From Acinetobacter haemolyticus CIP 64.3 = MTCC 9819 (GTDB lineage Bacteria > Pseudomonadota > Gammaproteobacteria > Pseudomonadales > Moraxellaceae): a stretch of DNA of 64,000 nucleotides. How positions within the stretch are numbered: the stretch's first letter is position 1; each line of letters begins with the position of its first letter. The position numbers and the translations under genes were made by a program. The DNA is taken from NCBI RefSeq assembly GCF_000369065.1, contig NZ_KB849799.1, positions 493,522 to 557,521 on the forward strand. The letters run 5' to 3'. The notes below the pieces were generated by a model, which saw only the letters and a program-made list of their open reading frames with translations, was not told the DNA's origin and made no database searches. Below, one piece after another: positions 8,669-17,890 of this stretch.

Positions 8669-9703
8669 TTACCGTTTCCGATCATGCATCATTTCATAAG
8701 TTTGTGCTCTTAATAACTCCTCTTTAGTTGCAAATGAGTTATTTCTAAGCTGGTTTAAAGCACGTTGCTTGCTCGCATCATCAACATCACTCTTTAAAAT
8801 CTGATCACGTTGTGACAAATAATTATTTACCTGATTCTGCCAAACCGCTTCTTCTTGATCGACTTTCTCCAAACGATCAGCAGCCTCAACACCCAACAAG
8901 CTTTCCCGCATATTCCGCAATTCTTGAGCAGAGCCACCTTTTTCCTTAATTTCTTGTGTCAGTTGCTGTAATTCAGCAAATTGCATCGACACTCGAACAC
9001 CATCAGCCAAAGTAGGAGGCAATTGATCTATTAACTTTGCTAACTCAGTTGCTTTTTGCTGTGCTGTTAAAGTCTTATTGGCATGTATACGCATTTGATC
9101 AATACTGAATTGATTAAAATTTCGTTCATTTCCAAAAAATGCTTGAATTTCTGCCGCATTGAAAAACTGCTGTTGCAACTTCGACATTTGATCAACAATA
9201 TTTTGAAATTTATCAATTTCATCTTTTTTGAAATGCGTGCTGGTTTTCAAGTTTTTTAATGCATGCGTATAAGCAACATACTGATCAAGTAAGTAAATTC
9301 CATAATTTGCTGCTGTTTCTGGCAAGGTAGCACGTAGATACTGACGAATATCTCCAATTAATTCAGTTTCTGTTTTTTCTCCCAAACTCGAAAAGAAATA
9401 ATCAAAACAGCTTCGAATACCTATCGTGAGAATCAATTTACCGTCTCCATCGACTTGGAGAGGACAATCAATTTCTGTGCCTTGTAAAGATGGGGCAAGA
9501 ATAGGCAACTTTCCTGAGAGCTGTGCTTGAGAATTATTTTCAACACTTACGCTATTTATGCCACGCTGTGAATGTGAATTATTCAAAGGACTTTGGTCGT
9601 GAACTGATGGCTTAAACACCCAATAAATAAAAGCAAGGAAAATAATTAAGCATATAGTCGCAATTAAAATGATTTTTTTATTATTAAAATTCTGAACACT
9701 CAT
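8669..9703 (-). CDS. Lipase-specific foldase (Lif/LipB chaperone)
   Basis: This 344-residue protein has a single N-terminal membrane anchor (IILIATICLIIFLAFIYWVF, residues about 10-29) and a long helical periplasmic part, as in the steric chaperones needed to fold family I.1/I.2 lipases before type II secretion. The Lif signature RxxFDYxxSxxGE is present as RSCFDYFFSSLGE. Helical repeats rich in Gln, Leu and Arg fill the C-terminal half. It lies 79 bp downstream of the lipase gene in the same direction, with a hairpin between them, confirming the partner. Confidence 0.9.
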   Translation of the reverse strand: MSVQNFNNKKIILIATICLIIFLAFIYWVFKPSVHDQSPLNNSHSQRGINSVSVENNSQAQLSGKLPILAPSLQGTEIDCPLQVDGDGKLILTIGIRSCFDYFFSSLGEKTETELIGDIRQYLRATLPETAANYGIYLLDQYVAYTHALKNLKTSTHFKKDEIDKFQNIVDQMSKLQQQFFNAAEIQAFFGNERNFNQFSIDQMRIHANKTLTAQQKATELAKLIDQLPPTLADGVRVSMQFAELQQLTQEIKEKGGSAQELRNMRESLLGVEAADRLEKVDQEEAVWQNQVNNYLSQRDQILKSDVDDASKQRALNQLRNNSFATKEELLRAQTYEMMHDRKR

Positions 9704-9745
9704 AATCCTTTACTCTATTGTTTCTCAGCTTTCCATGATCAAACG

Positions 9746-9770
9746 AAGGGAGTAAATCAATTACTCCCTT
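9746..9770 (-). promoter_or_regulatory. Intercistronic hairpin between lipase and foldase genes
   Basis: A perfect 10-bp stem, AAGGGAGTAA with loop ATCAA, lies between the lipase stop and the foldase start. No T run follows it on the minus strand, so it looks more like an mRNA-stability or partial-termination element than a strong terminator. Confidence 0.5.
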
Positions 9771-9782
9771 ACCCTATATTGC

Positions 9783-10802
9783 TTATAAATTTAGATTTTT
9801 TAAACGATTCGCTTGTAAGCGGAATGGTGTTACAGGGTTTTGTAAAAAACCAACCAATCCTAGAACCTGATTCACTTCATCTAGATGGTTAAATGCATAG
9901 TTATCGCGAATGACCGTACCAAGATGACTTGAGCAACGCGGAACTAATCCATCACTATCACCCGGAATCAGCAATGAAGTCGCCGTTAGGGCATAATCAA
10001 ATGGATCGAGTGCATTTGTAAACGGACTTATTCCAGTCCATGAGTAATAACGAACACCGTTACTTTCAAGTTCTCGCCCTGAACCACATGCTGCCGTCGG
10101 TATTCCAGCAGGGAAACGTTGATTAAACTCTGCTGCCCCAGCAGTCGTCAGCGACCAAAGTCCAGCCAAAGAATCTTGGTCATAGTAGTTACCTGAACCT
10201 ATTCCAATCAACGCACCAAATGCATTTACCCCAGCAGAAATGACAGGTGCAGCTATTGGCCCAACTGGTGATTGTGTAAAGTCATAAACCACATCCGCTA
10301 CATTCGAACCTTTTCCTGGGCCAGCAACAGCGGTAACGGAGGCTACTTTATCGGGCATCAAACCCGCTACATAGCGAATGGAATGCGTCCCATGACTATG
10401 ACCGACCAAGTTCACTTTCTCAGCACCACTTATGGCTAAAATTTGTTTGGTCTGTAAGAGTAGTTGTTCTCCTCTTACTTCTGATGAGTTAAATGCAGCT
10501 TGTTGTGTAACAAATACATTCGCACCATTGCTCACCAAATCTTCAGTAATTCCATGCCAATACTGCAATGGGCCAACAGCCGAGAACCCTGACATTCCAT
10601 GAGCTAATACAATCGGATATTTCGTTTTTGCATAGCTAGAAGTGACATTTGTACTTCCGCCTACCGAACACGATTTCACATCACAGTTTTGCCATGATGC
10701 TTTTGGCGATAGAAAACTAAATAAACCAGCATGTACAACTGATCCACCACTAATGAGCATGCCCGTCGTTAAAACTATTGCATTGAGATATTTTTTCTTC
10801 AC
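9783..10802 (-). CDS. Secreted triacylglycerol lipase, family I
   Basis: This 339-residue alpha/beta hydrolase has a signal peptide ending near VVHA (residue 25). The oxyanion segment is IVLAHGMSGFS and the nucleophile elbow GHSHG places the catalytic serine at residue 136. The acid lies in the GDSDGLVPR segment and the histidine in FNHLDEVNQ, the Pseudomonas family I.1/I.2 arrangement. Two cysteines bracket the C-terminal lobe (ACGSGRE and PRCSSH), matching the conserved disulfide. The product should be folded in the periplasm by the foldase encoded next and then exported by type II secretion. An AraC-family regulator is divergently transcribed from its promoter side. The name lipA is avoided because lipoyl synthase also occurs in this window. 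Confidence 0.92.
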   Translation of the reverse strand: MKKKYLNAIVLTTGMLISGGSVVHAGLFSFLSPKASWQNCDVKSCSVGGSTNVTSSYAKTKYPIVLAHGMSGFSAVGPLQYWHGITEDLVSNGANVFVTQQAAFNSSEVRGEQLLLQTKQILAISGAEKVNLVGHSHGTHSIRYVAGLMPDKVASVTAVAGPGKGSNVADVVYDFTQSPVGPIAAPVISAGVNAFGALIGIGSGNYYDQDSLAGLWSLTTAGAAEFNQRFPAGIPTAACGSGRELESNGVRYYSWTGISPFTNALDPFDYALTATSLLIPGDSDGLVPRCSSHLGTVIRDNYAFNHLDEVNQVLGLVGFLQNPVTPFRLQANRLKNLNL

Positions 10803-11079
10803 TTTTTTGCTCCAAGCATTTTTGATTTTTATTACAACAACTTAGTCCTAAGTTATATACGAGGATCCATTCCTAACGTACACAAGACTCGCAAAGTATA
10901 CTCCTTCAAAATATTGTGTGATTTTTAGACTAAAACAAACGATGCCAAAATCATAACAATTCACGCCAATTTTGGTATGAAATGAAAAAAATCCGATGAA
11001 TGAACATTTCCAAATTAATTTTACTGTTTTAATTTCTACTAAATTTCAGCAAAACTACAAAAGGAATCCCCCTAATACC

Positions 11080-12099
11080 ATGAGTATTCCCCGCCTTCAT
11101 CATCCACATTTTATTAGTAGTTCTTATGTCCACTTACTAAGCGAAGTCGTTGCTCGATGGAATATTTCAGCAGAAGAATTATTTTGGGGCACCGGAGTAG
11201 AAATAGAAAAATTGCATGATATTAATTATAAAATTAGTCTAACTTCTTTCAAAAAAGTTATTGCAAGAACAATTGATTTGACCCAAGAACAAGGCATCGG
11301 TTTTTATGCAAGTACACAATTAAAAATCAGTTCTCATGGTTTACTTGGTTTCACTGTTGCCATTGCCAAAAATCCACTTGATGCTATTCAAACCATCAAT
11401 CAATTTGTGAGTCTGCAATGTTCTTTTGTTGATTTACATTTTGTCGTTGAAAATGAATTGGCCTATTACAATATTATTTACGATAAATCTGTAATGGATT
11501 TTAACGACCCTTGTGACTTGCAAGCTTATGAATTTAGCTGTGTTTTCTTTTTAACCGGCTTTGTGCATTTGGTAAGGTTCTTTATTCCAGATTTTAAACC
11601 AAGCATAGATCTACAATGTAAGTGTCCTGAATATTTTTCTCGTTTTAAACATATTTTGGCATCTAGTTTTACAGAAATACATTATGAACAACCCCATACT
11701 CGCTTAATAAGCTCAGCGAAGTTTTTAGAGAAACCATTAAGCATGTCTGACCCACTAACGTCTGAAAAATTTAAATTATTATGTCAGAAAGAGCTTGATG
11801 AGCTGGTGGCGACACAAAATATTTTACATCGTGTTAAAAATTTGATCGATGATCAGCATCAAGGCTTGCTCAATATTGATCAAGTTGCTCAAAAACTCAA
11901 TCTAACCAAACGTACTTTGCAACGGATGCTGCAAGAGCAAAATGTAAGTTTTCAGATTCTTTATGATCAAGTACGAAAAGCAAAAGCACAAAAATTATTA
12001 CTGAATCCTTTTATAACAAAAGATGAGATTGCAAGGAATTTAGGCTATTCATCACTTTCTAGTTTTAATCGTGCTTATAAACGTTGGGAAAATCAATAA
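11080..12099 (+). CDS. AraC-family regulator, divergent from the lipase gene
   Basis: The protein has an N-terminal Arabinose_bd-like ligand domain of about 200 residues and a C-terminal double helix-turn-helix: first helix pair LLNIDQVAQKLNLTKRTLQ, then KDEIARNLGYSSLSSFNRAYKRW, the AraC consensus. The frame is open back to an ATG at 10996, but the family-typical beginning MSIPRLHHPHF starts at 11080, so that start is preferred; neither has a strong ribosome site. Its position head to head with the lipase-foldase pair makes it a candidate lipase regulator. The effector is not known. Confidence 0.82.
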   Translation: MSIPRLHHPHFISSSYVHLLSEVVARWNISAEELFWGTGVEIEKLHDINYKISLTSFKKVIARTIDLTQEQGIGFYASTQLKISSHGLLGFTVAIAKNPLDAIQTINQFVSLQCSFVDLHFVVENELAYYNIIYDKSVMDFNDPCDLQAYEFSCVFFLTGFVHLVRFFIPDFKPSIDLQCKCPEYFSRFKHILASSFTEIHYEQPHTRLISSAKFLEKPLSMSDPLTSEKFKLLCQKELDELVATQNILHRVKNLIDDQHQGLLNIDQVAQKLNLTKRTLQRMLQEQNVSFQILYDQVRKAKAQKLLLNPFITKDEIARNLGYSSLSSFNRAYKRWENQ

Positions 12100-12112
12100 A
12101 CGTATCCAAATA

Positions 12113-12142
12113 AAAAAGTGATGGTTTCAACCATCACTTTTT
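12113..12142. terminator. Bidirectional terminator, AraC gene / superoxide dismutase gene
   Basis: A perfect 14-bp stem, AAAAAGTGATGGTT, closes on loop TC and has A/T runs on both sides, between two convergent genes. Confidence 0.85.
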
Positions 12143-12168
12143 ATTTGTCTCGGATACCTTATCAAAAA

Positions 12169-12852
12169 CTATTTACTTGCTTTTTGATAACGATCATTTA
12201 CTTTATTCCAATTCACCACACTCCAAAATGCATTGGTGTAATCGGCTCGACGATTTTGATATTTCAAATAATATGCATGTTCCCAAACGTCCAAACCTAG
12301 CAAAGGCTGACCTTTCTTCTCGGCAATATCCATTAATGGATTATCTTGGTTTGGTGTTGAGGTAATTTCTAATTTACCTTGTGGATTGACAATCAACCAT
12401 GCCCATCCTGAACCGAAACGACTGGTCGCTGCTTGGTTAAATTGTTCCTGAAAAGCTTTAAATGAACCAAAATCTTGATTGATTTGCTTTAACAATTTAG
12501 GGCTTACCTTACCCGTTTTATCAGTTGGGGCTAAGCTTTCCCAGAAAAATGCATGGTTAAAATGTCCACCACCATTATTACGAACTGCAGCATTGTATTT
12601 AGAGATCTGTTGCTGAATCTGCTCAATATTCAATTTATCCAACTCTGGATAGGTCTTGATCTGAGCATTTAAGTTATCGACATAGGCCTTATGGTGTTTA
12701 CCATAGTGAATTTCCATCGTTTGCTGATCGATAGCAGGCTCTAAAGCATCACTTTTATATGGCAATGGTGCTTGAGTGAAGTTTGCAAAAGCTGAAATAC
12801 TTACACTCGAACATACTAGTAATGTAAGTAAACCTTTGTTCAGATATCGCAT
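12169..12852 (-). CDS. Exported manganese-type superoxide dismutase
   Basis: The 227-residue protein converts superoxide to hydrogen peroxide and oxygen. A signal peptide (hydrophobic LLTLLVCSSVSISAFA) precedes the mature fold, so the enzyme should work in the periplasm. Metal ligands are His49 (EIHYGKHH), His100 (GGHFNHAFFW), Asp188 and His192 (DVWEHAYY). Metal preference: Gly before HFNH and the NQD motif at 168-170 match Mn-type enzymes, where the active-site Gln comes from NQD rather than the Fe-type position. A Fur-box-like palindrome lies just upstream at 12870-12888, as expected for an iron-repressed Mn enzyme. Confidence 0.9.
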   Translation of the reverse strand: MRYLNKGLLTLLVCSSVSISAFANFTQAPLPYKSDALEPAIDQQTMEIHYGKHHKAYVDNLNAQIKTYPELDKLNIEQIQQQISKYNAAVRNNGGGHFNHAFFWESLAPTDKTGKVSPKLLKQINQDFGSFKAFQEQFNQAATSRFGSGWAWLIVNPQGKLEITSTPNQDNPLMDIAEKKGQPLLGLDVWEHAYYLKYQNRRADYTNAFWSVVNWNKVNDRYQKASK

Positions 12853-12869
12853 GATTTCAATCCAATCTT

Positions 12870-12888
12870 GATAATAATTTTCATTATC
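12870..12888 (-). promoter_or_regulatory. Fur-box-like operator upstream of the superoxide dismutase gene
   Basis: GATAATAATTTTCATTATC matches the classical 19-bp Fur consensus at 16 positions by eye and has the expected dyad symmetry. It ends 17 bases before the start codon, where bound Fur would block translation-proximal transcription under iron-rich conditions. Confidence 0.65.
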
Positions 12889-12945
12889 AATATATAAGCA
12901 AATCTACGATGCGTCAAAATAGACTACAAACTGATACATTAAAAG

Positions 12946-12975
12946 TGAAAAGTACAGCATTGGCTGTACTTTTCA
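12946..12975 (-). terminator. Hairpin terminator of the SDR dehydrogenase gene
   Basis: TGAAAAGTACAGC and its exact complement form a 13-bp stem around loop ATTG, directly after the stop of the dehydrogenase gene on the minus strand. Confidence 0.7.
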
Positions 12976-12986
12976 AACAACCCAAT

Positions 12987-13757
12987 CTATTTCGCTGCCA
13001 TACGAATTGCACCATCTAAACGGATAACCTCACCATTGAGATATGCGTTTTCAGCAATGTGCGCAACTAAACGAGCGAACTCCTCAGGACGCCCTAAACG
13101 TGAAGGATAAGGAACCATTTGCCCAAGTGCATCTTGAACATTTTGTGGCAGACCTTTCAGCATCGGTGTTTCCATGATACCAGGTGCAATTGTCATGATA
13201 CGAATACTATGGCGTGCTAATTCACGCGCAATCGGCAAGGTCATCGCAACAACTGCACCTTTTGACGCTGAATACGCTGCTTGACCAATTTGGCCATCAA
13301 AAGCAGCAACTGAAGCCGTATTTACAATCACACCACGATCTTCATCACCCTCTTCCACACTATTCTTACTCATCGCATCTGCTGCATAACGTAACATGTT
13401 AAATGTTCCAGTGACGTTGATATGCAAGACTTTAGAGAACATTGCCAAATCATGAACTCCATCTTTACCCACTACTTTTGCCGATGGTCCCACCCCAGCA
13501 CAATTGATTAATCCGTGTAGACTTCCATGCTTTTCAACAACCTCTTTAAAGAACTGCTCAGCTGCTTGTTCATCCGTTACATCTAATTTTACGAATTCTG
13601 CTTGGTCACCTATAGCTTTCGCTTGTTGCTCACCAACTTCAGCATTCATATCCACCAAAGTCACAGAAGCGCCTTTTTCAACTAAATATTCAGCCGTTGC
13701 TGCACCTAGACCAGAGCCACCGCCTGTAATAACAAAATGTTTTCCTTGAATTTTCAT
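12987..13757 (-). CDS. Short-chain dehydrogenase (3-hydroxyacyl-CoA dehydrogenase type 2-like)
   Basis: This 256-residue SDR has the NAD site TGGGSGLG near residues 11-18, the acidic VDMNAE end of beta-2 pointing to NAD(H), the NCAG motif (INCAGVGPS) and the catalytic Ser-Tyr-Lys with YSASK. The overall order, including the DRGVIVNTASVAAFDGQIGQ segment and C-terminal NGEVIRLDGAIRM, resembles the HSD17B10/type 2 3-hydroxyacyl-CoA dehydrogenases of fatty-acid or branched amino-acid oxidation. Substrate is inferred from similarity only. It is divergent from an AraC-family regulator at 13900, a possible controller. Confidence 0.85.
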   Translation of the reverse strand: MKIQGKHFVITGGGSGLGAATAEYLVEKGASVTLVDMNAEVGEQQAKAIGDQAEFVKLDVTDEQAAEQFFKEVVEKHGSLHGLINCAGVGPSAKVVGKDGVHDLAMFSKVLHINVTGTFNMLRYAADAMSKNSVEEGDEDRGVIVNTASVAAFDGQIGQAAYSASKGAVVAMTLPIARELARHSIRIMTIAPGIMETPMLKGLPQNVQDALGQMVPYPSRLGRPEEFARLVAHIAENAYLNGEVIRLDGAIRMAAK

Positions 13758-13899
13758 TTACATTTCCTATCAAATTAAAGATATAAATTTTTATAACTGA
13801 GAGTAATCTCAACTTTTTTTCGATACAATTCCAAAAAGTAGCAAATTTAATGCAACTTTTGAGCATTCAACTATTTACTCTCCTGTATTACATGCGTGT

Positions 13900-14958
13900 A
13901 TGAGCAAAAATCCTCCACTCGACCTTAATTCTGCCAAAGATACTATTTCAAATGCTTTGATACGCGAAGCATTAAGTGTTGCTGCAAGTCGTGGTTTAAA
14001 TATTGTCAATATTGCGAATCGGGCTGGTATATCAGCTGAGCTATTAACTTCTGCCAAAGCACGTATTCCCGTTACCCAATGTGCTCAACTTTGGGTAGAG
14101 CTTGCTGAAAGTATGAATGATGAGTTTCTTGGCATGGACTCCCACCCGATGCGTCGTGGCAGTTACAAGCTATTGGCAAAACTTGCATTTGAAGCAGATA
14201 CATTAGAACAAGCTATTCGAGAAATTTTAAAATTCCTAAGTTTAGTACTGGATGATATTCATGGTGAGTTGGTTCAAAATGGAAGCAAAGCCTATTTAAT
14301 TCTGCATGACCGTGATCAGCCGAAACGTATGTTCACCTATTCAACTTTCTTGATGTTAGTACATAGCTTAATGTGTTGGTTAAGCGACCAACGAATTGTG
14401 TTTCTAAAGATGTCTTTCAAATGCCATCAGCCTGTGGAAATACAAGATTATCGAATTCGTTTTTGTGAAAACATCCAGTTTCATGCAACCCAAAATTGTA
14501 TTGAGTTCGATGCCCATTATCTCAAGCATAAAATTAAAAAAGACAAACAAGCGTTAAATGATTTTCTAAGACATACACCCTATAACTTAATTGTACGTTT
14601 TAAAAATGAAAATTCGCTTAGTCTTCAAATTCGTCGTCAACTGCTGTTGCAACCACCATCAGAATGGGCCGAACTGAAAGATATTGCACAACAATTAAAT
14701 ATGTCTACAGCGACGATTCAAAGACGACTGAAACATGAAGGTGTAAGTTACCAACAACTTAAAAATGATATTCGTTGTGATATTGCGATTGAGAGACTAA
14801 GCAAGACCAACGACTCTATCCAAAGTATTAGTGATGATCTTAATTTCCATGATCCGAGTGCTTTCCATCGTGCTTTTAAAAAATGGAGTGGCGTGAGTCC
14901 AGGAAGTTATCGAAAATCTGCACCGAACAAACAGAATCGCCTACATCATTTAGGCTAG
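13900..14958 (+). CDS. AraC-family regulator (Arabinose_bd type)
   Basis: The 352-residue protein has a ligand-binding domain over about residues 20-230 and a C-terminal AraC DNA-binding domain: EWAELKDIAQQLNMSTATIQRRL as the first helix-turn-helix and IQSISDDLNFHDPSAFHRAFKKWSG as the second, ending with SPGSYR. It is divergent from the SDR dehydrogenase and lies 16 bp before a PaiB-like gene, so it may control one or both. The inducer is unknown. Confidence 0.85.
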   Translation: MSKNPPLDLNSAKDTISNALIREALSVAASRGLNIVNIANRAGISAELLTSAKARIPVTQCAQLWVELAESMNDEFLGMDSHPMRRGSYKLLAKLAFEADTLEQAIREILKFLSLVLDDIHGELVQNGSKAYLILHDRDQPKRMFTYSTFLMLVHSLMCWLSDQRIVFLKMSFKCHQPVEIQDYRIRFCENIQFHATQNCIEFDAHYLKHKIKKDKQALNDFLRHTPYNLIVRFKNENSLSLQIRRQLLLQPPSEWAELKDIAQQLNMSTATIQRRLKHEGVSYQQLKNDIRCDIAIERLSKTNDSIQSISDDLNFHDPSAFHRAFKKWSGVSPGSYRKSAPNKQNRLHHLG

Positions 14959-14974
14959 TGAATGGAGTTGACTC

Positions 14975-15607
14975 ATGTATATCCCTCAAATATTTAAAGA
15001 AACGCGTCAAGATGTTTTACATGATTTAATTCGCCAATATCCTTTTGCGACTCTCATCACTCAGAATAATGCAGGGCTAGATGCTATGCATTTACCTATT
15101 GAGTTGCTAGTTAATGATGAACAAAATGCGACTTTAGTTGCTCATATCGCTAAAAACAACCCACTCCATACACAAATAGACAATGGTGCTGAAGTTCTTG
15201 TGATCTTCCAAGGCCAACAAGGATATATCAGTCCCAATTGGTATCCATCCAAACAGCAACATCATCAGCATGTACCAACTTGGAATTATCAAGTCGTTCA
15301 CGTCAAAGGAAAAATTTATTTCTCTCAGGATGAAAAAGTATTACGTGGAATCTTGGCACGCCTGACTCGAACACATGAAGCCAAACAGGACAAACCATGG
15401 AAAATGTCAGATGCACCAAGCGAATATATCGCTGAAGAGTTACGACACATTGTGGCTGTTGAAATTCAAGTATCTGAGATGGTCGGCCAGTTTAAAATGA
15501 GCCAAAATCGTGATCCGATCGATGCGATCGGAATAGTAGAGGGCTTAGAACAACAAGGTAATACTGAATTGGCACAAGTTGTAAAGCATTCTACCCAAAG
15601 TAATTAG
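14975..15607 (+). CDS. PaiB-like FMN-binding protein
   Basis: The 210-residue protein matches the FMN-binding split-barrel family represented by Bacillus PaiB. Features seen are the MYIPQIFKE start, FATLITQ, the GYISPNWYPSK segment, PTWNYQVVHVKG and the C-terminal KMSQNR. PaiB was described as a negative regulator of protease and sporulation genes in Bacillus, but in Gram-negative bacteria it is more safely called a flavin-binding protein of unknown role. It follows the AraC gene closely, probably in one transcript, and its last four bases overlap the end of prmC on the other strand. Confidence 0.82.
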   Translation: MYIPQIFKETRQDVLHDLIRQYPFATLITQNNAGLDAMHLPIELLVNDEQNATLVAHIAKNNPLHTQIDNGAEVLVIFQGQQGYISPNWYPSKQQHHQHVPTWNYQVVHVKGKIYFSQDEKVLRGILARLTRTHEAKQDKPWKMSDAPSEYIAEELRHIVAVEIQVSEMVGQFKMSQNRDPIDAIGIVEGLEQQGNTELAQVVKHSTQSN

Positions 15608-16425
15608 TCTGCTTTTTGTGCCAAACTCACACGATCATTGCCACCATAATCCTTGATGGTCTGGATTTGTACAAAACCGTGCAGCTCAAAAATTTCACGT
15701 ACGGCTCGTCCTTGGTCATAACCATGTTCGAGTACAATCCAGCCTTTTGCTTTCAACCAAGCTTTACCTTGTGCAATGATTATTTCAATATCCGCCAAAC
15801 CATGATTGGCTGCAATCAAAGCTCGTTCAGGCTCAGATTTTAGCTTTTGCATATGTACATCATCAGGATCGATGTAAGGCGGATTAGACACAATCAAATC
15901 GAATTGCTGTTGTTCCACCAAAGCCTGAAACCAAGCGCCACAGGCAAACTTCACCTGAGAGAAGCCATGCTTTAACGCATTTTCCTGAGCAACGTCCAAT
16001 GTCGGTTGGTAAATATCAGTTGCTGTCACAGACCATTGGGGACGCTCACTTGCCAATGCCAGAGCAATTGCACCCGTCCCTGTGCCTAAATCAACAATAT
16101 TGGCCTGCGGATCCAGTGATAGCTTTAACACCGTTTCAACGAGGATCTCTGTATCTGGACGTGGCACTAAAGTATCGTGTGTAACTTTTAAATCGAGCGT
16201 CCAAAACGGCTGTGAACCCGTGACATAAGCCAGTGGTTCGCCTTGCTCGATGCGTGCAAGCCCATCTAGATAAGCTTGCTCTTGAATCTCAGTTAACTCT
16301 TGCTCAAGTCTTAGTTTTAACTCCAAAGAATTGACACCTAAAATGTGTTCAAGCAACCATGCAGCTTCTTGACGCTCATAGCTGTCGATTTCACCTTTGA
16401 TTTCTAATGCCTGAGCGATATTCAT
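15604..16425 (-). CDS. prmC: Release factor glutamine methyltransferase
   Basis: PrmC methylates the glutamine of the GGQ motif in RF1 and RF2. The 273-residue protein has the helical N-terminal substrate-binding domain, the SAM motif VDLGTGTGAIALAL at about 111-124 and the catalytic NPPY at 181-184. It overlaps its substrate gene prfA by one base, so the pair is translationally coupled. The gene is convergent with the PaiB-like gene and overlaps it by four bases at the 3' end. Confidence 0.95.
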   Translation of the reverse strand: MNIAQALEIKGEIDSYERQEAAWLLEHILGVNSLELKLRLEQELTEIQEQAYLDGLARIEQGEPLAYVTGSQPFWTLDLKVTHDTLVPRPDTEILVETVLKLSLDPQANIVDLGTGTGAIALALASERPQWSVTATDIYQPTLDVAQENALKHGFSQVKFACGAWFQALVEQQQFDLIVSNPPYIDPDDVHMQKLKSEPERALIAANHGLADIEIIIAQGKAWLKAKGWIVLEHGYDQGRAVREIFELHGFVQIQTIKDYGGNDRVSLAQKAD

Positions 16426-17513
16426 TAGCCGCCATTTTCCTGTGCAAGCATTGCTAACTGATCAGCTTGATATTCACGATGTAAGCTATCCAGCAATTCC
16501 GTTAAATCACCTTCCATAATTGCATCTAACTTATATAAAGTCAGATTGATACGATGATCAGTCATACGACCCTGCGGATAGTTATAAGTACGAATACGCT
16601 CAGAACGATCACCAGAACCAACCAAATCACGGCGCATTTCCGAAGTTGCAGCATCAGCAGCTGCGCGTTTGGCATTTTCTAATCTCGACACTAACAGAGC
16701 CATCGCTTTGGCTTTGTTTTTATGCTGCGAACGTTCTTCCTGACATTCCACCACTACCCCTGATGGAATATGAGTGATACGTACTGCCGAATCGGTTTTG
16801 TTAATGTGCTGACCACCTGCACCTGAAGCACGATAAGTATCAATACGTAAATCTGCTGGATTAATTTCAACTGTGGTGTCGACATCAACTTCCGGAAGAA
16901 TGGCAACGGTACATGCTGAAGTATGTACACGACCTTGAGACTCTGTCGCAGGCACACGTTGTACACGATGTGCGCCACTTTCAAATTTCAAGCGACCATA
17001 TACGCCTTCACCATCTATCCGGCAAATGACTTCTTTATAACCGCCATGTTCACCTTCATTTTCTGAAAGCACTTCAATACGCCAGCCTTGTGTCTCCGCA
17101 TATTTACTATACATTCGGAATAAATCGCCAGAGAAAATTGCTGCTTCATCACCACCTGTTCCTGCACGAATCTCAAGATAAGCAGCATTTGCATCATTTG
17201 GATCTTTAGGAATCATCAACACATTCAATTGATCTTCAAGCTCAACTAATCGTGCTTTATTTTCTTTAATTTCTTCCTCAGCCATATCTTTGAAATCTGG
17301 ATCTGATTTCATCATTTCAGCAGTTTCAATATCTTCTTCTGCTTGACGATATTTACCCCAAACTTCGGTGATTTCAGTTAAATCATTATGTTCACGGGAC
17401 AGTTTACGAAATCGTTTATTGTCCGAAATTACTTCTACATCAGCGAGTAATGCAGTCAGCTCTTCGTGACGATCACACAGTTGATCTAGTCTTAAACGGA
17501 GTGATGCTTTCAT
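16425..17513 (-). CDS. prfA: Peptide chain release factor 1
   Basis: The 362-residue protein ends translation at UAA and UAG. The RF1-specific stop-codon recognition tripeptide is PAT at 188-190 and the peptidyl-tRNA hydrolysis motif GGQ is at 233-235 in [18 protein letters not shown]. Length is standard. The common upstream neighbour hemA is absent; about 377 bp of gene-free sequence precede prfA. prmC, which modifies this protein, follows immediately. Confidence 0.97.
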   Translation of the reverse strand: MKASLRLRLDQLCDRHEELTALLADVEVISDNKRFRKLSREHNDLTEITEVWGKYRQAEEDIETAEMMKSDPDFKDMAEEEIKENKARLVELEDQLNVLMIPKDPNDANAAYLEIRAGTGGDEAAIFSGDLFRMYSKYAETQGWRIEVLSENEGEHGGYKEVICRIDGEGVYGRLKFESGAHRVQRVPATESQGRVHTSACTVAILPEVDVDTTVEINPADLRIDTYRASGAGGQHINKTDSAVRITHIPSGVVVECQEERSQHKNKAKAMALLVSRLENAKRAAADAATSEMRRDLVGSGDRSERIRTYNYPQGRMTDHRINLTLYKLDAIMEGDLTELLDSLHREYQADQLAMLAQENGG

Positions 17514-17890
17514 GGGTGGAATATCTCAAATCTAAAGACTCTGTGCACATCAAAAATAGAGCACGAGTAAAATCAAAAAATTGCGCATAGTTTACAGATT
17601 CTACGAATCAAAAGACATAGAGAAACTGGCTAACTTACTATTACAGCACCATTTCATCACAAATTATGCTGCTTAGATAACGATAAATCATTCCGTCTAC
17701 TGAAATACCAGATCAGCTTTATTGTTAAGTTATGAAGTAAGGCTTAATTTTGAGCTGAGCGTAACATAAGATTACAACCCATTCACCAAACCGTAATAAT
17801 ACGGTCGATAGTCTTCACAATTTATCACTCAAACCTTGTTACATTTGCAGCCATTAGAAATGATGTCCAATTGATGATGGACATGGAGTC
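17514..17890. other. Gene-free intergenic region, prfA / glycine-zipper gene
   Basis: This stretch between two divergent genes should hold both promoters. I see no RNA gene, repeat or clear operator in it. Confidence 0.5.

Noticed and set aside
17514..17890. Glycine riboswitch before the glycine-zipper gene or glyA
   Set aside because: Neither upstream region shows the paired helices or conserved loop of the glycine aptamer; the glyA leader is only about 170 bp and simple.
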